From Actinomycetes bacterium (lineage in GTDB: Bacteria; Actinomycetota; Actinomycetes; Actinomycetales; Cellulomonadaceae): 20,264 nt of DNA. Position numbers and translations under genes: made by a program. The stretch spans positions 1 to 20,264 of the forward strand of contig JAEWYD010000009.1 in the NCBI GenBank assembly GCA_023462275.1, read 5' to 3'. Shown in pieces: positions 1 to 6,490 of this stretch (position 1 is the first letter of the stretch; every line of letters starts with the position of its first letter). The notes below the pieces were generated by a model. That model did not search any database, was not told the origin of the DNA, and saw only the letters and a list, made by a program, of their open reading frames with translations.

Positions 1-230
1 CGACTGCCCCGTCCGGACCCGAGGGCGGACGGTTCGGGGCGATCGACTGGCGCGACGGCGCGCGGCCCGGCGACGGGCTGCCCGGCGGCCAGCTCCCCGG
101 TGGTGGGCGGGCCGAGGGGCCCGGTCGGCACGAGGGCCGCGGGCTCGAGCGCCCGGCGCCCGGGTTCGACGACGACGGGCCAGGGGTGCAGACCGTCCCG
201 GGCGACGGGGACGGCGACGCCGACGGCTGA
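1..230 (+). CDS. C-terminal tail of an unidentified protein (5' truncated)
   Basis: The frame starting at base 3 stays open for 75 codons to a TGA at 228-230, and roughly nine codons in ten end in G or C, as in real genes of this window. The encoded tail is low in complexity: rich in Gly, Pro, Arg and Asp, ending in an acidic stretch (PGFDDDGPG, then GDGDGDADG). It has no catalytic motif or membrane segment. Such disordered tails often end actinobacterial membrane or envelope proteins, but nothing here identifies the family. The start lies outside the window. The 33 bases after the stop hold nothing I recognise before the converging exporter gene. GC-rich non-coding DNA could also stay open this long by chance, so the call is moderate. 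Confidence 0.45.
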   Translation, partial: TAPSGPEGGRFGAIDWRDGARPGDGLPGGQLPGGGRAEGPGRHEGRGLERPAPGFDDDGPGVQTVPGDGDGDADG

Positions 231-263
231 CGTGCGACAGGGCCGGCGGCCCGGTTCGGTCGA

Positions 264-1919
264 TCAGCGGCGCGCGGGCGTCGCCAGCTCGTCCTCGGCG
301 GCGTCCCAGGCGTCCGTGGCGACGGAGTCCGGCTCGTCCGGCGCCGCGGGGGCGGCCGGCTCGAGGGTATGCCGCAGGGGGATGGAGCGGATGAGCGAGG
401 CCGCCACCAGTGCAACGACGACCACCGGCACCGCCATGACGAAGACGTCGTGCAGCGCGTCGGCGAGGCCCTCGCGGATCGCCACCGACACGGCGTCGGG
501 CAGGCCCTTGAGCGCGCCCGGGTCGAGCACCGAGCCCGCGTCGAGGCCGTCGGTGGGCAGGGCGGCCGCGGCGCCGGCCGGGAGGTGGCTCGCGATCGCG
601 GGGCCCAGGCGCGACGTCATGACGGTGCCGAGCACCGCGATGCCGACGGTGCCGCCGGTGCTGCGGAAGAACTGGGTGGCGGCGGTGGCGACGCCGAGGT
701 CCCGGCGGTCGACGGCGTTCTGCACGATGAGCGTGAACGTCTGCATCGCGCCGCCCAGCCCCACGCCGATGACGATCATCGCGAGCGTCAGCTCGGCCTG
801 GGACGAGCCGTAGTGCAGGCGGGTGAGCAGCCAGAAGCCGACCAGCATGACGACGCCGCCACCCACCACGAACGGCTTGTACCGCCCGGTCCGGGTGATG
901 AGCATGCCGACGACGATGCCGACGAGGATCATCGCGGCGCTCATCGGCATGACGATGGCGCCGGAGTTCGTCGCGTTCACGCCCAGCACGCCCTGCGCGT
1001 ACACGGGGATGTAGAAGATCGCGCCGAACAGCGCCATGCCGACGGCGAAGCCCGCGACGTTCGCGGCCGTGAAGATGCGGTTCGCGAAGAGGCGCAGCGG
1101 CAGCACCGGCTCGGCGGCGCGCAGCTCGACGGGCACGAAGACCGCGAGCATGGCCGCGCCCGCCAGGAAGAGCCCGATGATCTCGACCGAGCCCCAGGGG
1201 TAGGTGGTCCCGCCCAGCGAGACCGCCAGCAGGATCGCCACGAGCGCGGCGGTCAGCGTGAGGATGCCGGCGACGTCCACCGAGGCCTCGCGCTGCTCGT
1301 GCGGCAGGTGCAGGTGCCGCACGATGACGACCATGGCGACGACGCCGACCGGGAGGCCCGCGAAGAACAGCCAGCGCCAGCCGAGGTGGTCGGTCATCCA
1401 GCCGCCCAGCAGGGGGCCGGCGATCGAGGTGAGCCCGAAGACGGCGCCCATGTAGCCCTGGTACTTGCCCCGCTGCCGCGGCGGGATGATGTCGCCGATC
1501 ACGGTCTGCGACAGGGTCATCAGCGTGCCCATGCCGAGCCCCTGCACGACGCGCGCGCCGACGAGCCACCAGAAGCCCTGGGCGGCCCCGGCGAGCGCGG
1601 AGCCCGCCATGAACACGGCGAGCCCGGCGATGTAGAAGGAGCGTCGCCCGTAGAGGTCGGACAGCTTGCCGATGACGGGCACGACGACGGCGGAGGCGAG
1701 CATCGCGGCGGTGGCGAGCCAGCTGTAGTGCGCCATGCCGCCCAGCTCGGCCACGATGATCGGCATCGCGGGAGAGACGATCGTCTGGCTGACGGACGCG
1801 ACGAGCATCCCGAGCATGAGGCCGAGGAAGACCGTGCGCTGCTCGGGTGTCAGCCGGTGGCCGGCGACGCCGGGTCCGGCCGCGGGCCGTGTCGCCGAGG
1901 ATCGGGCGCGGACGGGCAT
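264..1919 (-). CDS. MFS multidrug exporter, DHA2 (EmrB/QacA) family, 14 TM
   Basis: This 551-residue protein is an inner-membrane proton-driven drug exporter by family. Visible signatures are MFS motif A (GKLSDLYGRR, about residue 84), the RVVQGLGMG motif B in helix 4, and the antiporter motif C in helix 5 (GLTSIAGPLLGGW). About 14 hydrophobic segments fit DHA2 rather than the 12-helix DHA1 group. The length is typical; the C-terminus is an acidic, Ala/Pro-rich cytoplasmic tail. The ATG at 1919 has an AAGGAG ribosome site about 8 bases upstream, which settles the start. It diverges from a TetR gene across about 120 bp, the usual arrangement for a local repressor controlling its pump. The substrate cannot be read from sequence. 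Lipophilic cations or antibiotics are the usual ligands of this family. Confidence 0.9.
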   Translation of the reverse strand: MPVRARSSATRPAAGPGVAGHRLTPEQRTVFLGLMLGMLVASVSQTIVSPAMPIIVAELGGMAHYSWLATAAMLASAVVVPVIGKLSDLYGRRSFYIAGLAVFMAGSALAGAAQGFWWLVGARVVQGLGMGTLMTLSQTVIGDIIPPRQRGKYQGYMGAVFGLTSIAGPLLGGWMTDHLGWRWLFFAGLPVGVVAMVVIVRHLHLPHEQREASVDVAGILTLTAALVAILLAVSLGGTTYPWGSVEIIGLFLAGAAMLAVFVPVELRAAEPVLPLRLFANRIFTAANVAGFAVGMALFGAIFYIPVYAQGVLGVNATNSGAIVMPMSAAMILVGIVVGMLITRTGRYKPFVVGGGVVMLVGFWLLTRLHYGSSQAELTLAMIVIGVGLGGAMQTFTLIVQNAVDRRDLGVATAATQFFRSTGGTVGIAVLGTVMTSRLGPAIASHLPAGAAAALPTDGLDAGSVLDPGALKGLPDAVSVAIREGLADALHDVFVMAVPVVVVALVAASLIRSIPLRHTLEPAAPAAPDEPDSVATDAWDAAEDELATPARR

Positions 1920-1997
1920 GGCTGTCTCCTTCGAGAGGTGAGTGAGGCGGCGACGCTGCCGTCATGGGCTGGCCGACGGCCAAACCTGCGGAGCCTG

Positions 1998-2041
1998 CAA
2001 GTTTACATCTTGTGCAACACGGCGTCGGTAGACTCTGTTCC
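1998..2041. promoter_or_regulatory. Divergent promoter/operator between exporter and TetR genes
   Basis: This AT-richer patch stands out from its surroundings. It contains GTTTACA (2001-2007) facing TGTGCAAC (2011-2018), an imperfect dyad around ACA-TCT-TGT, with CAAG/CTTG arms overlapping at 1998-2012. TAGACT at 2029-2034 is a credible -10 box for the + strand gene, placed 7 bases before its GTG. A TetR dimer bound here could block both promoters. The dyad is imperfect, so the exact operator is inference. Confidence 0.45.
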
Positions 2042-2671
2042 GTGACCTACGACACGCCCGGGGTCCGCGTGGCGGACGAGGGCCTGCGGGAGCGGAAGAA
2101 GCGCGCGACGCGGCGCGCCCTGCGGCTGGCGGCCCTCCGACTCGTCGCGGAGCGGGGGCTGGAGCACGTCACGACCGACGAGATCGCGGCGGTCGCGGAC
2201 GTCTCGCCGCGCACGTTCTTCAACTACTTCGCCAGCAAGGAGGACGCGCTCGTCGGCAACGACCCCGAGGTGGCCCGCCGGGTGGCCGACGCGCTGGCCG
2301 CGCGGCCGGCCGGCGAACCGCCCGTCGCGGCGCTGCGCGCGGTCTTCGTCGCCCAGGCGGGCGACGTCGTGCTGGACCAGGACATCTGGACGCTGCGTGC
2401 CCAGGTCGTGCGCACGACGCCGCAGCTCGTGCCGGCGATGATCGCGGCCTCGGCCGAGCTTGAGCGGGCGATCGCGGCGGGCGTGGCGGCCCGCACGGGC
2501 GCGGACCCGCAGGACCTCTACCCGGCGCTCGTGGCCGCCGTGGCCGCCGCTGCCGCGCGCACCGCCGTGCGGCACTGCGGCGCGCACGGCTTCGCCCGGC
2601 CGCTGGCCGAGGAGTTCGCGGACGTCTTCGACGCGCTGGCCGCCGGGCTGCCGGTCCCGCCGCCGGGCTGA
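2042..2671 (+). CDS. TetR-family transcriptional repressor
   Basis: A 209-residue regulator with the classic TetR N-terminal helix-turn-helix (TTDEIAAVADVSPRTFFNYF, about residues 41-60), followed by an all-helical ligand domain of the usual length. It probably represses the divergent DHA2 exporter and itself; that is inferred from orientation. The frame is open further upstream, to an ATG at 1964, but those codons run across the promoter patch and give no TetR-like sequence. I choose GTG 2042 because TAGACT ends 7 bases before it and no Shine-Dalgarno is visible, which suggests a leaderless mRNA. The inducer is unknown. The ligand domain (QDIWTLRAQVVRTTPQL region) resembles the MftR-like C-terminal group as I remember it. 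Confidence 0.88.
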   Translation: MTYDTPGVRVADEGLRERKKRATRRALRLAALRLVAERGLEHVTTDEIAAVADVSPRTFFNYFASKEDALVGNDPEVARRVADALAARPAGEPPVAALRAVFVAQAGDVVLDQDIWTLRAQVVRTTPQLVPAMIAASAELERAIAAGVAARTGADPQDLYPALVAAVAAAAARTAVRHCGAHGFARPLAEEFADVFDALAAGLPVPPPG

Positions 2672-2692
2672 CCTGCGGGCTCGCCCGACGGC

Positions 2693-2720
2693 TTGACAGG
2701 GATACCCCGGGGGGTATCTT
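2693..2720 (+). promoter_or_regulatory. Sigma-70-type promoter of the CstR-type operon
   Basis: A perfect TTGACA (2693-2698) is followed after 16 bases by TATCTT (2715-2720). Transcription would begin near 2727-2728, at or next to the ATG at 2728, so the mRNA is probably leaderless. This is the best consensus promoter in the window, which fits a promoter kept silent by a tightly bound repressor. Confidence 0.75.
2701..2718. promoter_or_regulatory. CsoR/CstR-type operator (ATACCCC/GGGGTAT dyad)
   Basis: GATACCCC and GGGGTATC form perfect 8-base inverted arms around a two-base GG centre. Dyads of this ATACCCC/GGGGTAT kind with a G/C-rich middle are the known targets of the CsoR/RcnR/CstR (DUF156) repressors. 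The site fills the -35/-10 spacer and covers part of the -10 box, so bound repressor would exclude RNA polymerase. A member of that repressor family is the last gene of the operon (5535-5876), so autoregulation is the simple reading. Confidence 0.8.
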
Positions 2721-2727
2721 TGTGGAC

Positions 2728-4476
2728 ATGGTCACCGATGCTTCGCCCTCCTCCGGCACGTCCGAGCGCCCGACGCGCCTCGTCGTCGTCGGCGGCGTCG
2801 CCGGCGGGATGAGTGCCGCCGCCCGCGCCCGCCGCCTCTCCGAGCGCGCCGAGATCGTCGTGCTCGAGCAGAGCGCCTACGTCTCGTTCGCGAACTGCGG
2901 CCTGCCGTACCACCTGTCCGGCGAGATCGAGCGCCGCGACTCCCTGCTGCTGCACACGCCCGAGTCCCTCGCGGCCTCGCTGGCGCTCGACGTCCGCACC
3001 GGCAGCCGCGTCACCGCGATCGACCGCGGCGCCCGCGTCGTCACGGTCGAGGCGGCCGACGGCGCGTACGAGCTGGCGTACGACGCCCTCGTGCTGGCGC
3101 CCGGCGCCGTGGCGGTCCGCCCGCCGATCGAGGGCATCGACCACCCCGCCGTCCACGCCCTGCGCACGATCCCCGACCTGGACGCGCTCCAGGAGCGGGT
3201 CACCGAGCTCACGCGCCACCGCGGCGAGGCGCCCCGCGCCGTCGTCATCGGGGCCGGCTTCATCGGGCTCGAGGCCGTCGAGGCGCTCGTCGGCCGCGGC
3301 CTCCAGGTCGAGCTCGTCGAGCTCGCCGACCACGTGCTGCCGCCGCTCGACGCCGAGCTCGCGCCGCTGCTCGCCGCGGAGCTCGCGGCCCACGACGTCG
3401 GCCTCCACCTCGGGGTCTCCGCAGTCGCCGTGGCCGACTCGGCCGAGGCCGCCGTCGCGGTCTCCCTCTCCGACGGCACGGTGCTGGACGCCGACGTCGT
3501 CGTCGTCAACGTCGGTGTGCGACCGGCGAGCGAGCTGGCGCGGTCCGCCGGGCTCGAGCTCGGGCCCACCGGTGCCATCCGCGTCGACGCCGACCAGCGG
3601 ACGTCCGACCCAGCCATCTGGGCCGTCGGCGACGCCGTCGAGGTGCGCCAGGCCGTGACCGGCGCCAGCGGGGCGGTCCCGCTCGCCGGGCCCGCCAACC
3701 GTCAGGGCCGCCGTGCCGCGGACGCGATCCTCGGCCACCGCACGACGCCCCAGGCCGAGGTGCTCGGGACCGCCATCGTCCGCGTCTTCGGGCTCACCGC
3801 GGCCGTCACCGGGGCGAGCCAGGCGGCGCTCGAGCGGGCCGGCATCGACCACGAGGTGGTGCGCGTGCACCCCGGGCACCACGCCGGCTACTACCCCGGC
3901 GCGGAGCAGCTCCACATCGTCGCCAGCTTCGCCCCCGACGGCCGGCTGCTCGGTGCGCAGGCGGTCGGCCGGCAGGGCGTCGACAAGCGGATCGACGTGC
4001 TGGCGACGGCGCTGCGGGCCGGCATGACGGCCGACGACCTCGCCGAGCTCGAGCTGGCCTACGCGCCGCCGTTCGGGTCCGCCAAGGACGCCGTGAACAT
4101 GCTCGGGTTCGTCGCGCAGAACGCGCTCGACGGGACGATGCCGCAGTGGCACCCGCGCGACCTCGACGAGGTGCGCGCCACGACGCTCGTGCTCGACGTG
4201 CGCTCGCGGCGGGAGTTCGAGCGCGGCCACCTGCCCGAAGCCCTCAACGTCCCGCACACCGAGCTGCGCGGCTACCTGGACGAGGTGCGGCGGGCCGCCG
4301 CCGGCCGGCCCGTGAGCGTGCACTGCGCGAGCGGCTTCCGGTCCTACCTCGCGACCCGCATCCTGCTCGACGCCGGCCTCGCGGCCCGCAACCTGTCCGG
4401 CGGCTGGATCAGCCTCACGCTGGCCCGCCCCGACGCCACGTCCGCTGACGCCGTCCGCGAGGAGGCCCGCGCATGA
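2728..4476 (+). CDS. CoA-disulfide reductase-like flavoprotein fused to a rhodanese domain
   Basis: A 582-residue cytoplasmic flavoenzyme. Domains in order: N-terminal FAD fold (VVVGGVAGGMSAA); the single-cysteine active site of CoA-disulfide reductases (SFANCGLPY, Cys57); a second Rossmann fold for NAD(P)H (VVIGAGFIGLEA); an FAD-contacting WAVGDA segment; a dimerisation domain; and a C-terminal rhodanese domain with active loop HCASGFRS (Cys533). This architecture matches the CoADR-RHD/NADH-dependent persulfide or polysulfide reductases. They reduce CoA-persulfide or disulfide at the flavin site while the rhodanese cysteine passes sulfane sulfur. An in-frame GTG at 2722 adds two residues, but the promoter places +1 at the ATG 2728. 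The gene overlaps the next by ATGA, so the two are translationally coupled. Substrate preference (CoA disulfide, CoA persulfide or polysulfide) cannot be read here. Confidence 0.92.
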   Translation: MVTDASPSSGTSERPTRLVVVGGVAGGMSAAARARRLSERAEIVVLEQSAYVSFANCGLPYHLSGEIERRDSLLLHTPESLAASLALDVRTGSRVTAIDRGARVVTVEAADGAYELAYDALVLAPGAVAVRPPIEGIDHPAVHALRTIPDLDALQERVTELTRHRGEAPRAVVIGAGFIGLEAVEALVGRGLQVELVELADHVLPPLDAELAPLLAAELAAHDVGLHLGVSAVAVADSAEAAVAVSLSDGTVLDADVVVVNVGVRPASELARSAGLELGPTGAIRVDADQRTSDPAIWAVGDAVEVRQAVTGASGAVPLAGPANRQGRRAADAILGHRTTPQAEVLGTAIVRVFGLTAAVTGASQAALERAGIDHEVVRVHPGHHAGYYPGAEQLHIVASFAPDGRLLGAQAVGRQGVDKRIDVLATALRAGMTADDLAELELAYAPPFGSAKDAVNMLGFVAQNALDGTMPQWHPRDLDEVRATTLVLDVRSRREFERGHLPEALNVPHTELRGYLDEVRRAAAGRPVSVHCASGFRSYLATRILLDAGLAARNLSGGWISLTLARPDATSADAVREEARA

Positions 4477-4835
4477 CCGCCTTCCCCTGGCTCGACAGGC
4501 TCCTCGGCCGCGGCGACGCCGAGGGCGCCGTGCGACCGACCGTGCGCGCGGACCGCGCCCTCGCCCTCGTGCGCGACGGCGCCGTCCTCGTCGACGTGCG
4601 CGAGAAGTCGGAGTGGCGGTCCGGCCACGCGCCGCAGGCCATCCACGTCCCGCTCGCGCAGATCGACTCGGTCACCGGCCGGCTGCGCGCCGACGTGCCC
4701 GTCGTCGTGATGTGCGCCTCGGGCATGCGGTCGCGGACCGCGGCCCGGCACCTGCGGGCCCGAGGGTTCCAGGCCACGAGCCTGGCCGGTGGGATCGGTG
4801 CGTGGCAGGCCGCCGGCGGCGCCGTCCGGCGCTGA
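4473..4835 (+). CDS. Single-domain rhodanese (sulfurtransferase)
   Basis: A 120-residue single rhodanese domain. It shows the CH2A-type VLVDVREKSEWRSGHAPQAIHVP segment (about residues 38-60) and the catalytic loop MCASGMRSRTAA with Cys81, ending in LAGGIGAWQAAGG. It would carry sulfane sulfur as a Cys81 persulfide and pass it between thiols in the cytoplasm. The start ATG overlaps the TGA of the fusion gene (ATGA), so it is coupled to a protein that already has a rhodanese domain. The active loops differ (CASGFRS against CASGMRS), which suggests different partners rather than simple redundancy. There is no signal peptide. It precedes the repeat tract. Confidence 0.9.
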   Translation: MTAFPWLDRLLGRGDAEGAVRPTVRADRALALVRDGAVLVDVREKSEWRSGHAPQAIHVPLAQIDSVTGRLRADVPVVVMCASGMRSRTAARHLRARGFQATSLAGGIGAWQAAGGAVRR

Positions 4836-4851
4836 CACGGGCCGACGCGCG

Positions 4852-4976
4852 CACCGAACGACCAGCACACCGAACGACCAGCACACCGAACGACCAGCAC
4901 ACCGGACGACGACCAGCACCCCGAACGACCGGCACACCGAACGTCACACCGACGAACCAGCACACCGAACGAAGGA
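4852..4976. repeat. Tandem repeat, about 8 copies of a 16-bp unit
   Basis: The unit CACACCGAACGACCAG recurs head to tail. There is a partial first copy at 4852-4865, perfect copies at 4866-4881 and 4882-4897, a 19-base variant at 4898-4916, and diverged copies at 4917-4932, 4933-4944 (shortened), 4945-4960 and 4961-4976. The last copy runs directly into the AAGGAG ribosome site of the next gene. The tract fills nearly the whole gap between the rhodanese and microprotein genes. It is poor in T (hardly any U in the transcript) and is not simply a coding shadow. Copy number could vary by slippage. Effects on mRNA structure or translation are inference. Confidence 0.9.
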
Positions 4977-4985
4977 GAACACCTG

Positions 4986-5102
4986 ATGTGCAGCCCCGCT
5001 CGTTGCTCCCGCTGCGGCAAGGTCACCTGGACCGGCTGCGGCATGCACGTCGACGCCGTCATGGCCGGCGTGCCGCGCGACCAGCAGTGCACCTGCCGCT
5101 GA
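4986..5102 (+). CDS. Six-cysteine 38-residue microprotein
   Basis: A short gene of 38 codons with its own strong ribosome site (AAGGAG at 4972-4977, 8 bases before the ATG). The product begins MCSPARCSRCGKVTWTGCG and ends QQCTCR. Cysteines are at positions 2, 7, 10, 18, 35 and 37, including CxxC and CxC pairs, with a His at 21. Such spacing suits zinc or other metal binding, or thiol/persulfide chemistry. From memory, short actinobacterial proteins share the pattern CGKxTWxGCGxHVDxVMxxVP, so it is probably a conserved family of unknown role. It lies inside the CstR-type operon between the rhodanese and DUF302 genes, so a task in sulfur or metal stress is likely. No membrane segment or signal peptide is seen. 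I know of no experimental function. Confidence 0.8.
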   Translation: MCSPARCSRCGKVTWTGCGMHVDAVMAGVPRDQQCTCR

Positions 5103-5145
5103 GGCGACCGCCCCGCGTGCCCGCAGTCGACCGAGGAGAAGAGCC

Positions 5146-5538
5146 ATGGCCTACGGATTCCCCGTGACGTCCGACCGTCCCCTGGACGAGGTGCTCGCCC
5201 GGCTGAAGGCCGCCCTCGCCGACCAGGGCTTCGGCGTCCTGAGCGAGATCGACCTGGCCGGGACGCTGCGCGCGAAGATCGGTGCCGAGCACCCGGCGCA
5301 GCTGGTGCTCGGCGTGTGCAACCCGACACTCGCCGACCGGGCGCTCGGGCTCGAGGAGTCGATCGGCCTCCTGCTGCCGTGCACGGTCACCGTGCGCGCG
5401 ACGGCGGCCGGGACGACCGTGGAGGCCCTGGACCCGGCGATGATGGTCGCGGTCACGGGGAACCCCGCGCTCGAGCCGGTGGCGCAGGAGGCCGCCCAGC
5501 GGCTGCGCGCCGCCCTCGAGGCGACGGTGGCGTCGTGA
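5146..5538 (+). CDS. DUF302 family protein
   Basis: A 130-residue protein matching the DUF302 pattern: an opening beta strand (YGFPVTSDRPLDEVLARL), GFGVLSEIDLAGTLRAKIG, then VLGVCNPTLADRAL, GLLLPCTVTV, and a closing VTGNPALEPVAQEA. The two conserved cysteines lie in the VCNP and LLPC segments. DUF302 proteins have no settled biochemical role. They often sit beside sulfur oxidation, rhodanese or CsoR-type genes. The ATG at 5146 is preceded by GAGGAG (5133-5138), 7 bases away. Its TGA overlaps the GTG start of the repressor gene (GTGA), so the two are translationally coupled. No signal peptide or membrane segment is visible. A role in handling thiols or persulfide is inferred only from the neighbours and the paired cysteines. 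Confidence 0.9.
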   Translation: MAYGFPVTSDRPLDEVLARLKAALADQGFGVLSEIDLAGTLRAKIGAEHPAQLVLGVCNPTLADRALGLEESIGLLLPCTVTVRATAAGTTVEALDPAMMVAVTGNPALEPVAQEAAQRLRAALEATVAS

Positions 5539-5876
5539 GCGCCGTGGCCGACGACGTCGCGGCTGCGCCGGAGGCCGGCCGGGACGGTGCGTCCCGCGGC
5601 GTCGGCCCCGTCGCCCCCGACGAGCTGACCGCCATCGGCAACCGGCTCAAGCGGGCCCAGGGCCAGCTCGGCGCCATCGTGCGGATGCTCGAGGAGGGTC
5701 GCGACTGCGAGGACGTCGTCACCCAGCTCGCCGCCGTCGGCCGGGCGATCGACCGGGCCGGCTTCGCCGTGATCGCCTCGGGCATGCGCCAGTGCATGCT
5801 GGCGCCCGGCGCCGGGGACGACGGGGCCGAGGTCGACGTCCGGCGTCTGGAGAAGCTCTTCCTCTCCCTCGCGTGA
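5535..5876 (+). CDS. cstR: CstR-like persulfide-sensing repressor (CsoR/DUF156 family)
   Basis: A 113-residue all-helical repressor. After a divergent 30-residue N-terminal arm it shows the family helix NRLKRAQGQLGAIVRMLEEG, then DCEDVVTQLAAVGRAI with Cys58, and ASGMRQCM with Cys87. The 29-residue spacing matches the two sensing cysteines of CstR and the two copper-binding cysteines of CsoR. CsoR also needs a His four residues before the second Cys; here that position is Gly83. That fits a sulfane-sulfur sensor that crosslinks its cysteines, not a copper sensor. The start is GTG 5535, overlapping the DUF302 stop; the frame is open upstream only as a shadow of that gene. It probably binds 2701-2718 and represses its own operon until persulfides build up. 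The symbol is by similarity. Confidence 0.88.
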   Translation: MSAVADDVAAAPEAGRDGASRGVGPVAPDELTAIGNRLKRAQGQLGAIVRMLEEGRDCEDVVTQLAAVGRAIDRAGFAVIASGMRQCMLAPGAGDDGAEVDVRRLEKLFLSLA

Positions 5877-5901
5877 GCGAGGGCCGCGGCCCGCTCGGCG
5901 C

Positions 5902-6381
5902 TCAGGCGTCGACGGGCCGCTCGCCGTCCCAGCGGCGCGGCCCGAGGTCCGGCCGGTGGTGCTCGTAGTCGCTGGCCAGGAGAGGGCTGGAGACCATGAG
6001 GTCCGCCGAGGCGACGTTGCAGGCCATCGGCACGTTCCACACGGTGCCGATGCGCAGCAGGGCCTTCACGTCGGGGTCGTGCGGCTGGGGCTCGAGCGGG
6101 TCCCAGAAGAAGATCAGCATCGAGATCTCGCCCTCGGCGATCTTGGCACCGATCTGCTGGTCGCCGCCCACCGGGCCGGAGAGGAACCGGTGCACCGGCA
6201 GGCCCAGCTCGTACTCGAGCATCGTGCCCGTGGTGCCGGTCGCGTAGAGCACGTGCTGGGCGAGCGTGCCGCGGTTGTACTCGGCCCACCGCAGCAGCTC
6301 GGCCTTCTTGTTGTCGTGCGCCACGAGCGCGATGTGGCGCGGCGTGGTGCGGGGCGTCATCGTCGAGGCGGGTTCGGGCAT
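5902..6381 (-). CDS. mgsA: Methylglyoxal synthase
   Basis: A 159-residue enzyme that converts dihydroxyacetone phosphate to methylglyoxal and phosphate in the cytoplasm, a bypass that relieves phosphate limitation in glycolysis. Family motifs are complete: ALVAHDNKK (His22, Lys26), ATGTTGT phosphate loop, SGPVGGDQQIGA with the catalytic Asp74, then FFWDPLEPQPHDPDVKAL with Asp94, His101 and Asp104. All lie at a constant offset of three from the E. coli residues (His19, Asp71, Asp91, His98, Asp101). ATG 6381 has a GAGGGAG site upstream; the internal ATG at 6360 has none. It converges on the sulfur operon and lies 109 bp downstream of the F420-type oxidoreductase on the same strand, so the two may be co-transcribed. 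Confidence 0.93.
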   Translation of the reverse strand: MPEPASTMTPRTTPRHIALVAHDNKKAELLRWAEYNRGTLAQHVLYATGTTGTMLEYELGLPVHRFLSGPVGGDQQIGAKIAEGEISMLIFFWDPLEPQPHDPDVKALLRIGTVWNVPMACNVASADLMVSSPLLASDYEHHRPDLGPRRWDGERPVDA

Positions 6382-6490
6382 GGCTGCTCCCTCGGGGGCG
6401 GGGCGTCGGGCGCGTGCGCGCCCGACGCGATCATCATGCCGAACCAGCCGCCCCGCGCCCGCGCGCCGGCCGCGGGCGGCGCGTCCGCCG

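Noticed and set aside
4852..4976. CRISPR-like array
   Set aside because: Copies are contiguous with no unique spacers and the unit is only 16 bp, so it is a plain tandem repeat.
5535..5876. Copper-sensing CsoR instead of CstR
   Set aside because: The His four residues before the second cysteine, needed for Cu(I), is Gly83, and the operon holds sulfur enzymes and no copper ATPase or chaperone.
5881..5892. Palindrome GGGCCGCGGCCC between the converging CstR-like and methylglyoxal synthase genes as a terminator
   Set aside because: A stem without room for a loop, flanked by mismatches and with no U-tract. Too weak to call.
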